From positions 248,001 through 312,000 of the forward strand of contig NZ_BTGQ01000005.1 of the NCBI RefSeq assembly GCF_036985505.1: a stretch of 64,000 nt of DNA, written 5' to 3'. Origin of the DNA: Croceitalea sp947503285 (GTDB lineage Bacteria; Bacteroidota; Bacteroidia; Flavobacteriales; Flavobacteriaceae). The notes beneath the pieces are model-generated. The model was given only the letters and a program-made list of their open reading frames with translations. It was not told where the DNA came from and ran no database searches. Of this stretch, positions 10,089 through 17,318 are shown one piece after another. Made by a program: the position numbers and the translations under genes. Position 1 is the first letter of the stretch; each line of letters starts with the position of its first letter.

Positions 10089-10138
10089 GGAAGAAGGGGG
10101 AGTGACAGCGGTTCTCCCTCGGTGCACTCGATAACTCC

Positions 10139-10168
10139 AAAAAAACTGGTTTTATTGCCGGTTTTTTT
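10139..10168. terminator. Bidirectional terminator between the tRNA array and the LysE gene
   Basis: AAAAAAACTGG, loop TTTTATTG, then CCGGTTTTTTT: an 11-bp stem with one wobble pair and a T-run on either strand. It overlaps the stop codon of the leftward LysE-family gene. Confidence 0.75.
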
Positions 10169-10826
10169 GTTCATTAATCCGCTCGATACCCTTCTTAATA
10201 TCGAATTTATCTTTAGGAAGAAAACCTTTGGTAATCAAAACCAGGCCGCATATCACCAAAACCACACCCAGCCCTTTCTTAATCAATCCTATCCTTTTTT
10301 TGGTCAACTTTTTACGAAGCTGCTTGGCGGCTATTATCTTAAATACATCGGTCATAAAATAGGTAGCTAACATGGTAGTGAAAAAAACAAGTATCCTATT
10401 GGGTTCATTATCCAAACTGGGGCCTACTATAATTAGAATACCCAACCAAAATACCAAAACACCGATATTAATGAAATTCAACAGAAAGCCTTTGACCAAT
10501 AAACCCAAATAAGTGGCTTTCTTTGCTTTTATCCCTTCTTTTTTACCCTCTTTTTTTACGAAAATTACAATTCCATAGACCAAAATGATCATCCCACCGA
10601 AAACATATAGTCCGGGCTGGTTGCTTAAGTTTTCCAATAATTGAAAACTACTGAAATAGGCTATCAATAAAAACAGGATATCGGCGAAGATCACACCAAT
10701 GTCAAAAGTGAGTCCGGCCCTAAACCCCTTTGTCGCACTTGTCTCTAAAAGAACGAAGAAAACAGGACCGACCATGAAGCTTAATAAAAAGCCCAGTGGA
10801 ATCGCAGCCTGTACATCTTCAATCAT
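10152..10826 (-). CDS. LysE family amino-acid exporter
   Basis: 224 residues with about six hydrophobic membrane segments. The N-terminus IPLGFLLSFMVGPVFFVLLE is the LysE/RhtB signature (helix 1 with the G-P of the first half repeat). A basic cytoplasmic loop (KKEGKKEGIKAKK) separates the halves, and the tail is short and basic. The family exports amino acids or related small metabolites across the inner membrane by proton exchange; the substrate cannot be told. It starts 3 bp after the stop of the DUF2807 gene, so the two are co-transcribed. Bacteroidota members are usually not functionally assigned. Confidence 0.88.
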   Translation of the reverse strand: MIEDVQAAIPLGFLLSFMVGPVFFVLLETSATKGFRAGLTFDIGVIFADILFLLIAYFSSFQLLENLSNQPGLYVFGGMIILVYGIVIFVKKEGKKEGIKAKKATYLGLLVKGFLLNFINIGVLVFWLGILIIVGPSLDNEPNRILVFFTTMLATYFMTDVFKIIAAKQLRKKLTKKRIGLIKKGLGVVLVICGLVLITKGFLPKDKFDIKKGIERINEQKNRQ

Positions 10827-10829
10827 CCC

Positions 10830-11516
10830 TTATTCTACACGTTCGATTTTACCTCCGAAAACTGTTTTTTCATCCATTTTTTCAGGATCACCATAAACCC
10901 TTACCAAACCTCCGGCTTTCACGTCGGCCTTTACATATTTTGTGGCATATAGTTCTGCCGTACCTCCGGCATTCACCGAAATTGTGGCAAACTTGCTTTT
11001 AAAGCCATTACCTAAATAAGCTCCGCCGGTATTAATGACGATATCTTGATTATCGGTAAAGCCCGTGGTGGTGATCTTTCCGCCGGTTATCGCTTTGATC
11101 AATAATTGTTCGGTCTGGCAATTCAATTCCAATTCACCGCTTTCTTGGGCCTTTAGTTCCAATATATCTTGTTCAAAGGTGCTTTCTGATGTAATACGTG
11201 CATCTTCATTGACATCGATGATCTTGAGTTCTTCCGTAAAATATAAATCGATAAAAGTGCGATAACCACTAAAAATCTTATCGATTTGCATCCGAATCTT
11301 AAGTTTACCGTTTTTGTTGACAATGGCTACTTTTCTCGTATTCGCCCCAGTGATAACGGCTTTATTTGTATTTGACTCAATGAGGTTTATTGATATCCCA
11401 TCAAATCCCTTCACTTCGGTAAATGGTTGAAGTTCTTGTGTTATTTCCCCATCTTGGGCACTTGTGGTTTGAAACAAAAAAAACCACATCAATATGACAT
11501 ATAGTTTGTTCATCAT
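10830..11516 (-). CDS. Secreted DUF2807 (GIN domain) protein
   Basis: About 229 residues from the ATG at 11516 (an ATG at 11540 is also in frame). I prefer the downstream start because it gives a compact signal peptide, MNKLYVILMWFF to TTSAQ. The rest is the DUF2807 right-handed beta-helix-like fold: PFTEVKGFDGISINLIES, then regularly spaced short strands with G/A turns (NTGGAYLGNG, VNAGGTAELYAT, VKAGGLVRVYGDP). Such proteins are common envelope proteins in Bacteroidota and have no established function. It lies 3 bp upstream of the LysE-family exporter and about 55 bp downstream of rnr, both on the same strand. Confidence 0.87.
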   Translation of the reverse strand: MMNKLYVILMWFFLFQTTSAQDGEITQELQPFTEVKGFDGISINLIESNTNKAVITGANTRKVAIVNKNGKLKIRMQIDKIFSGYRTFIDLYFTEELKIIDVNEDARITSESTFEQDILELKAQESGELELNCQTEQLLIKAITGGKITTTGFTDNQDIVINTGGAYLGNGFKSKFATISVNAGGTAELYATKYVKADVKAGGLVRVYGDPEKMDEKTVFGGKIERVE

Positions 11517-11571
11517 TTTCAGTTTTTGATTGATTGTCAACTATATAAACAAATTTTATTCCAAAAAAGTA

Positions 11572-13761
11572 TCATTCCCTTTTACCTATTAACGAAAAAT
11601 CAAGATGCCTTTTGACCAAATCGGTATTTTTTACCATTACCACCACCTCGTCTCCCAACTGGTATACTTTTTTAAAGCGTTCCCCGACAATGGCATATTG
11701 CTTTTCATCAAAATTATAGTAATCATCTTTAATATCACGAATACGCACCATACCTTCACATTTGTTCGCTATGATTTCAACATAGATACCCCATTCGGTG
11801 ACCCCGGAAATTACCCCGATAAATTCTTCATTACTATGGTCTTGCATAAATTTGATCTGCATATACTTAATGGAATCACGTTCTGCACTTGATGCCAAGA
11901 CCTCCATATTCGATGCATGTTTACATTTTTCTTCGTAAACTTCTTCCTTGACGGATTTTCCCTTGTCTAAATAGTGTTGCAATAACCGGTGTACCATCAC
12001 ATCTGGATATCTTCTAATCGGCGATGTGAAATGACTGTAATACTCAAATGCGAGTCCATAATGTCCGATATTATCCGTAGTATAAATGGCCTTACTCATA
12101 CTACGTATCGTAAGGGTATCAACTAGATTCTGTTCTTTTTTACCTTTTACATTCTCTAACAGTTGGTTCAATGAGGTACTAATGCTCTTTTTATCCTTAA
12201 GGTTAACATTATGACCGAATTTGGATATGACCCCGTTCAAGGCCATTAATTTTTCTTCGTCAGGTTCATCATGAACACGATATATGAATGTTTTCTTTGG
12301 TTTTTGTGCGCCAATGAATTCAGCTACTTTCCTATTCGCCAAAAGCATAAATTCCTCAATCAGCTTATTGGCATCCTTCGCCTCTTTAAAGTAAACCCCC
12401 TCGGGTTCATTCTTTGCATCCAAACGAAAACGAACCTCTACTTTATCAAAGGAAATCGCACCGGAATCCATACGTTTCTTCCGCATTATTTTTGCCAAAC
12501 GATCCAACGTTATCGTGGCATTGACAATAGCATCGGAAACGGTATATGCACCATTTCGAATCGAGACTTCCTTTGGAATCTTACCTGCTTTGGTCTCAAT
12601 GATATGCTGGGCTTCTTCATAGGCAAATCTTTCATTAGAATTGATAACGGTTCTACCAAACCACTGATTTCTTATCACAGCATTCTTATCCAATTCGAAA
12701 ATTGCCGAAAACGTATACTTTTCTTCATTCGGTCTCAGTGAACAGGCATTATTGGACAATACCTCTGGCAACATGGGTACTACCCGGTCTACCAAATACA
12801 CTGAGGTTGCCCTGTTAAAGGCCTCTTCATCTAAAAGGGTATCGGGCAACACATAATGTGAAACATCGGCAATATGGATTCCTATTTCATAATTACCATT
12901 TTCCAACGGTACAAAAGATAGGGCATCATCAAAATCCTTGGCATCTTTTGGATCGATCGTAAACGTCAATATCTCCCTCATATCACGACGTTTGTTGATT
13001 TCCCCTGCTTTTATTGTGGTATCCAACGTATTGGCGTACTGTTCAACATCATATGGAAATTCATAGGGTAAGCCATATTCAGCGAGAATGGAATGTATTT
13101 CAGTATGGTGTTCCCCAGGTTTGCCCAAAACCTCGGTTATCTTTCCATAAGGTGAATCAGCATCTTTTGGCCAATCACCTAATTCCACCAAGACTTTATC
13201 CCCGTCTTGAGCATCTTTTATATTATCGATGGCCACAAAAATATCCGTATACATTTTAGCATCCGTAGGTCTTACAAAAGCAAAGGTCTTTTTCTTTTCA
13301 AGAATACCCACATAGCTTGATTTTTTGCGTTCTACGATATCGACCACGGTTCCCTCAGGTCGTTTTCCTTTTCGCTTCGCTGCTACCGACAATTTGACGG
13401 TATCACCGTGGAATGCTTTATTCAGTTTATGGTTTGGAACGAAAATATCATCTTCAAGATCTTCAATAATAATATAGGCATTACCATTGGTAGTGAGATC
13501 TACGCGCCCGGTATACGACTTCTCTAAAGAAGCCATTTTTTGGAATTTACCCCGTTCAACCTCACGAATACGCTCCTTCTGTTTCAATTGTCCCAATCTG
13601 CGTATGAGTTCATTTCGATCTTGGGCTTCGGTTATACCAAGTTTAGATGCAATTTGCTTATAGTTAAAGCTTTTACCGGGTTCCTTTTCCAGTACTTCAA
13701 AAATGCCCTTTGTAATCTCGTTCTTTCGTTGACTTCTAGCCCTCTTTTTCTTTTTTGACAT
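11572..13761 (-). CDS. rnr: Ribonuclease R
   Basis: 729 residues, normal for RNase R. A basic N-terminus (MSKKKKRARSQRK) leads into a winged-helix segment (residues about 15-75), then cold-shock/OB domains, then the RNB catalytic domain from about residue 260. The magnesium-binding motif DPKDAKDFDDA sits near residue 272. A C-terminal S1 domain covers about residues 640-727. RNase R is a 3'-5' exoribonuclease that degrades structured RNA and takes part in RNA turnover. The start is the ATG at 13761. It is followed on the same strand by the DUF2807 and LysE genes, which look unrelated in function. Confidence 0.96.
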   Translation of the reverse strand: MSKKKKRARSQRKNEITKGIFEVLEKEPGKSFNYKQIASKLGITEAQDRNELIRRLGQLKQKERIREVERGKFQKMASLEKSYTGRVDLTTNGNAYIIIEDLEDDIFVPNHKLNKAFHGDTVKLSVAAKRKGKRPEGTVVDIVERKKSSYVGILEKKKTFAFVRPTDAKMYTDIFVAIDNIKDAQDGDKVLVELGDWPKDADSPYGKITEVLGKPGEHHTEIHSILAEYGLPYEFPYDVEQYANTLDTTIKAGEINKRRDMREILTFTIDPKDAKDFDDALSFVPLENGNYEIGIHIADVSHYVLPDTLLDEEAFNRATSVYLVDRVVPMLPEVLSNNACSLRPNEEKYTFSAIFELDKNAVIRNQWFGRTVINSNERFAYEEAQHIIETKAGKIPKEVSIRNGAYTVSDAIVNATITLDRLAKIMRKKRMDSGAISFDKVEVRFRLDAKNEPEGVYFKEAKDANKLIEEFMLLANRKVAEFIGAQKPKKTFIYRVHDEPDEEKLMALNGVISKFGHNVNLKDKKSISTSLNQLLENVKGKKEQNLVDTLTIRSMSKAIYTTDNIGHYGLAFEYYSHFTSPIRRYPDVMVHRLLQHYLDKGKSVKEEVYEEKCKHASNMEVLASSAERDSIKYMQIKFMQDHSNEEFIGVISGVTEWGIYVEIIANKCEGMVRIRDIKDDYYNFDEKQYAIVGERFKKVYQLGDEVVVMVKNTDLVKRHLDFSLIGKRE

Positions 13762-14326
13762 TTAAAACATTTGTTTGTTTGAAAAGTACAAATTAAAATC
13801 TGTACAAAAATGTCAACCTTATTAACATTATAAATAATTCATTTTTCTTTTTTTAAAATTTAAAATAAATATGGTGCTTATTATTGCTTGTTGATTACCG
13901 GAATAAAAAAAGCCATCTTTTGTTGCTTAGGTTACTTTAAAAAATTTATTGACAATGAATTGACTTCAAAGGAATTTACAAATCAGTTAGTTGCGGCACT
14001 TATCAGTATTTGTTGATAAATGGAATCAACAAGTTTTTTTGATAACTAAATGTCATTTTAATGTTAACTATAAGGTAAATGATATTGATATCCTTTGGTT
14101 AAAAATTGATGGAATGACTAACCGATATTGAAGAAAAGGAAGTAATGCTAAAAAAAATCAAAACAACAAATTTTCTTCATTAGTATTTTTCCGCTGGCTA
14201 TCAACAAATACACCTATTTTTTAATAACTTGATTTAAAGGAAGGTATGTTTTTTAAATTCTATTTATGAACAGCGTGAAAATAAAAGTGTCTTACCTTTG
14301 CGCCAACCTATCTCAATAGAAATATC
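13762..14326. other. AT-rich 565-bp divergent intergenic region with DnaA-box-like motifs
   Basis: No gene is visible. The region is very AT-rich and lies between divergent rnr and rpiB. The heptamer ATCAACA occurs four times: as TAATCAACA (complement of 13889-13897), TTATCAACA (complement of 14011-14019), GAATCAACA (14023-14031) and CTATCAACA (14198-14206). TTATCAACA differs from the DnaA box TTATCCACA by one base. Two copies face each other as an inverted repeat (TTGTTGAT / ATCAACAA, 14010-14032) followed by a T-run. It could be an origin-like or regulatory region, or chance in AT-rich DNA. Confidence 0.4.
14293..14300 (+). promoter_or_regulatory. -7 box (TACCTTTG) ahead of rpiB
   Basis: A full match to TAnnTTTG, 26 bp before the rpiB start. 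No clear -33 box is seen. Confidence 0.55.
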
Positions 14327-14758
14327 ATGAAAATAGCAATTGGAAATGATCACGCAGGCACGGAGTATAAGCTTGCTATAGTTGGGTTTTTAAAATCAAA
14401 GGAAATCACCGTGGTTAATTACGGTACCAATGGAACGGATAGTGTGGATTATCCTGATTTTGTGCATCCGGTAGCCAATGATGTCGCCCAAGGTAATGTC
14501 GATTATGGAATTGTGGTCTGTGGTAGTGGTAATGGGGCGAATATGACCATTAACAAACATCAGTTGATACGAGGGGCGTTGTGTTGGACAAAGGAAATCA
14601 CGGCTTTGGCACGAGCACATAATGATGCGAATATTCTAAGCTTACCAGCCCGATTCATTGCCCTGCCACAAGCATTGGAAATGGTGGATACCTTTTTGAA
14701 TACTTCATTTGAGGGCGGACGCCATGAAAGACGTATAGAGAAGATACCATGCTCTTAA
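14327..14758 (+). CDS. rpiB: Ribose-5-phosphate isomerase B
   Basis: 143 residues, the family length. The N-terminus MKIAIGNDHAGTEYK carries the conserved D-H-A-G, and the active-site region reads VCGSGNGANMTINK with its catalytic Cys. The conserved AHNDANILSLPAR and the C-terminal FEGGRHERRIEKI complete the RpiB/LacA pattern. It interconverts ribose 5-phosphate and ribulose 5-phosphate in the non-oxidative pentose phosphate pathway (cytoplasm). It is monocistronic by position, divergent from rnr, with its own -7 box. Confidence 0.95.
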   Translation: MKIAIGNDHAGTEYKLAIVGFLKSKEITVVNYGTNGTDSVDYPDFVHPVANDVAQGNVDYGIVVCGSGNGANMTINKHQLIRGALCWTKEITALARAHNDANILSLPARFIALPQALEMVDTFLNTSFEGGRHERRIEKIPCS

Positions 14759-14956
14759 TCGGTTTAAATTTAGGTCGTTTTCCATTGAAAGGGCTTGTAT
14801 AACCATTATTATTTAAAATGTAGCATTGGTGTATTTGGTTTTAATACCATTTATGAATTTGTTGATATAATAATGTGTACCAATTTTATGGCAATAATAA
14901 TACTCAAGCAGAATTTTAAGAAGGGGATAACAGATATAATTGTACGAGATCAATAA

Positions 14957-15403
14957 ATGGAGGTAAGCATTAAACACTTCGATGAGTTGACGACTTCTGA
15001 ACTGTATGCCATCTTGCGGTTACGAAGTGAGGTTTTTGTGGTGGAACAAAACTGTGTTTATCAAGATATTGATGCAAAAGATCAAAAAGCGATACACATT
15101 ATTGGCTCGAAGAAAGGGGAGGTGGTCGCTTATACTAGGATATTCAAAGCGGGGGATTATTTCAAGAACACGGCTATAGGAAGGGTAGTTGTCAAGAAGA
15201 GTGAAAGAGAATATGGATATGGAAGAACCATTATGGAAGCAAGCCTAGATTACATTTCTAAGACACTTCAAGAAAAGGGGATAGAATTATCCGCCCAGAC
15301 TTATTTACTTCGGTTTTATAGTGATTTAGGTTTTAAGAAAACAGGGAAAGAATATCTAGAAGATGGCATTCCGCATATTCGGATGTTCAAATCAAACGCC
15401 TAG
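14957..15403 (+). CDS. GNAT N-acetyltransferase, ElaA-like
   Basis: 148 residues. The N-terminal pattern LYAILRLRSEVFVVEQNCVY with the following QDIDAKDQ is typical of the ElaA branch of GNAT enzymes. The acetyl-CoA binding loop is AIGRVVVKKSEREYGYGRTI (residues about 74-93), and the C-terminus LRFYSDLGFKKTGKEYLEDG is the usual last strand-helix. The substrate of ElaA-type enzymes is not established. Its 3' end overlaps the convergent restriction-endonuclease-like gene by 17 bp. Confidence 0.88.
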   Translation: MEVSIKHFDELTTSELYAILRLRSEVFVVEQNCVYQDIDAKDQKAIHIIGSKKGEVVAYTRIFKAGDYFKNTAIGRVVVKKSEREYGYGRTIMEASLDYISKTLQEKGIELSAQTYLLRFYSDLGFKKTGKEYLEDGIPHIRMFKSNA

Positions 15404-15989
15404 CGATCTTTTTTTCAATCAGCCAGTCAAGTTTCAATATTAAGTTTAAGGGTTGTTCTGCTTTGTTGTTTTTGGAATGGTATAAATAACCCTGTGTTTT
15501 TGGATGGAGGCCTTCTAGCTCCATTTTACCATGCCCATTTAGTGATCTGTAATTTTGGAATTTTTTGGCGTTAAACCCAAAATCCAAAAGCATACCAATC
15601 AACTTCTGTCGGTTGACTAAAGTGACCTTGCAAGAAGAGAACTCCCCTTCATCTTCAAATAGGGCCGTTACCAATGCATAAAAATCCGTTCTTTTCTTTG
15701 TATCGAACAACCATCCTATTTTTTCTTTATCCCTTTTTAAATATGAAAGTTCAAACGCAAATGTGGGCAGGTCTTCATTCAGATAATCCAATTGGGCCTT
15801 TTCGTCTATATGGTAGGTATGTCCTGAAACTTTATGGATAAAGTTGACATCTACACCTATTAATTGCTGCTTGATATTTGAAATGCGTTCGAAATGATAA
15901 TTCTTTAGAAATTTTGAATAAATGGCATCAACAAATTCAGAAAGCCGCTGTTCTTTTCTTAAATCGCTCTTGAAAGTGCTTTTCTTCAA
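15387..15989 (-). CDS. Probable type II restriction endonuclease (PD-(D/E)XK-like), TTG start
   Basis: 200 residues; I do not recognise a named enzyme. It follows a DNA cytosine methyltransferase, and its start overlaps that gene's stop as TTGA, so it is translationally coupled. No ATG occurs near the start, so TTG at 15989 is the best choice. A candidate PD-(D/E)XK site is visible: D47 (GVDVNF), then D62-E63-K64 (YHIDEKAQ) 15 residues later. No other domain is apparent. A small reading frame coupled to a lone C5 methyltransferase is the usual arrangement of a type II restriction enzyme, so the function rests mainly on context. Alternatives are a regulator or an accessory nuclease of the same system. 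Confidence 0.6.
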   Translation of the reverse strand: MKKSTFKSDLRKEQRLSEFVDAIYSKFLKNYHFERISNIKQQLIGVDVNFIHKVSGHTYHIDEKAQLDYLNEDLPTFAFELSYLKRDKEKIGWLFDTKKRTDFYALVTALFEDEGEFSSCKVTLVNRQKLIGMLLDFGFNAKKFQNYRSLNGHGKMELEGLHPKTQGYLYHSKNNKAEQPLNLILKLDWLIEKKIARRLI

Positions 15990-17215
15990 CTTTCTTCGAT
16001 TTGCCTCAGTAATGCCCGCCCTGTTTTTTCTACAATACCGACCACTAGGGCATTACCCATAAAAAAAGCCCTTTTTGTATTCGATATGCCATCAAGTTTG
16101 GTATGATCGTCGGGGAACATATTGAGGCGTTCCAATTCAATAGGGGTAAGCCTTCGAAGACCTTTCGGAGTGCTTACCACATGTTTAAATCGGGATGGGG
16201 ATTTGCCGCCCTCACCGGTAATTATGGTTCTTGAAGGTTTTTCGTGTGCATCTGGAAAGACCATGCTGCCTTCAGAATAATTATATTGAAAACCTTGTTT
16301 TGTGGTTCTGACCTCTTTTTTACCGCCTTTTAGATACTCCCATTTAGGTAGGTCTTTGGTGGGAATATAGAAATCTTCGGGTACTTCGCCATTTTGTAGG
16401 ATATCTGATAAAATAATACGTTCACCCCCATATTCGGGATTGCTCTTCAACGTGGTTACGGTTCCATTTATACAGAGACCCGTATTCTCGAAGGGTGCGT
16501 TGTTTTGATTTTTGTTGAACGTCTCTGAAATCTTCAACAGATCCTTGTCCAATTCAAATGATGTTAGGTTCTGGATGGTTTCAGAAACCGGAAAAGCCGA
16601 AGCGAAAACACCTTTTTTCAAAACCCAGTCTTTAGGTGATTCGCTTTGTATTTTTTGAAAACTATTCGTTTGGTGGTGATAGGCAATAAAGAAGATACGT
16701 CGTCTTCGCTGTGGCATTCCGTAATCCGCGGCATTGATGACCCGCCATTCAACAGCATAACCCAGACTGTTCAAAGTATTAAGCATAATGGCAAAGTCGC
16801 GCCCTCGTTGCGTAACCGGTGATTTCAACAAACGATCTACGTTCTCTAGGATAAGATACTTGGGTTTATTGGTTTTTTCTTTGAGAATACGATGTATAGA
16901 CCACCAAAGCACCCCTTTCTTTCCGATAAGCCCTTTTGAGTTTTTCAGCGTAGTAGCCACGGAATAGTCTTGACAGGGGAATCCGCCTACTAAGACATCG
17001 TGGTCTGGTATTTGCGCGGTCGGTACCTGTTGAATGTCTCGATTGCTATGTTGGTCAGCACCAAATCGAGCCTCATAGACCTTAGAGGCATGTTGGGTTT
17101 TTGTCGAAGGCTCCCATTGATTACTCCATATTACCTTAAAACCATTTGTTTTTTCCAAGCCTAAACGAAACCCCCCTACACCGGCAAAAAGTTCACAGAC
17201 CCTTAATTTTGTCAT
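15986..17215 (-). CDS. DNA (cytosine-5-)-methyltransferase (type II R-M)
   Basis: 409 residues with all main C5 methyltransferase motifs in order: motif I ELFAGVGGFRLGLE (SAM binding), motif IV GGFPCQDYS with catalytic Cys about residue 81, motif VI LENVDRLL, motif VIII QRRRRIFFIAY, a target-recognition region (about residues 200-345, including GGERIILSD and KPSRTIITGEGGKSPSR), motif IX PIELERLNMFPDDH, and motif X FMGNALVVGIVEK. It methylates C5 of a cytosine in a specific duplex site; I cannot predict the site. It is coupled to the nuclease-like gene through a 4-bp overlap, and a terminator separates it from the kinase upstream. All catalytic motifs are intact, so it is probably active. Confidence 0.95.
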   Translation of the reverse strand: MTKLRVCELFAGVGGFRLGLEKTNGFKVIWSNQWEPSTKTQHASKVYEARFGADQHSNRDIQQVPTAQIPDHDVLVGGFPCQDYSVATTLKNSKGLIGKKGVLWWSIHRILKEKTNKPKYLILENVDRLLKSPVTQRGRDFAIMLNTLNSLGYAVEWRVINAADYGMPQRRRRIFFIAYHHQTNSFQKIQSESPKDWVLKKGVFASAFPVSETIQNLTSFELDKDLLKISETFNKNQNNAPFENTGLCINGTVTTLKSNPEYGGERIILSDILQNGEVPEDFYIPTKDLPKWEYLKGGKKEVRTTKQGFQYNYSEGSMVFPDAHEKPSRTIITGEGGKSPSRFKHVVSTPKGLRRLTPIELERLNMFPDDHTKLDGISNTKRAFFMGNALVVGIVEKTGRALLRQIEES

Positions 17216-17248
17216 GATTTAAAAGTAGTGAATTACGTTAGTACCAAA

Positions 17249-17279
17249 CAAAAAAATGTCCGCCTAAAATAAGCGGACA
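17249..17279 (-). terminator. Rho-independent terminator of the PAS kinase gene
   Basis: On the minus strand TGTCCGC and GCGGACA pair (7 bp) around a 9-base loop, followed by a run of seven T. It lies between the kinase stop and the methyltransferase start, so it isolates the R-M operon. Confidence 0.85.
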
Positions 17280-17318
17280 CCATTATCAAGTAAGTTACTG
17301 GTTTAACTCGTTTTCTTT

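Larger units (their letters stand above)
9861..10138. repeat. Tandem array of tRNA-Cys 3'-end/terminator units (89-bp period)
   Basis: The last bases of tRNA-Cys plus its terminator are repeated in tandem. Units 9861-9949 and 9950-10038 are identical over all 89 bp. Unit 10039-10124 is diverged (86 bp), and a degenerate start follows at 10125-10138. Each unit holds CGCTCGATGCCTC (tRNA T-stem and acceptor 3' strand), a terminator hairpin with T-run, a spacer, then GCGGTTC followed by a 6-bp hairpin with arms CCCCGA and TCGGGG around AGCC. At each junction this hairpin takes the place of the tRNA T-loop bases GAATC. The units lack the 5' two thirds of a tRNA and cannot fold as tRNAs. Possible origins are serial tandem duplication of a tRNA tail or repeated integrase attachment-site footprints; no integrase gene is present. 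Confidence 0.9.

Noticed and set aside
9808..10134. Open frame of 108 codons with internal repeats
   Set aside because: It runs through tRNA-Cys and its tandem terminator repeats; the repeats make the protein repetitive, and no family is matched.
9861..10138. CRISPR array
   Set aside because: Only three units with no unique spacers; the unit is a tRNA end plus terminator, and no cas gene is near.
12271..12741. 156-codon rightward frame
   Set aside because: Antisense to the RNB domain of RNase R, no recognisable product.
15387..17215. Genomic island around the R-M pair
   Set aside because: No integrase, tRNA or direct repeats flank it; transfer is possible but unsupported by this window.
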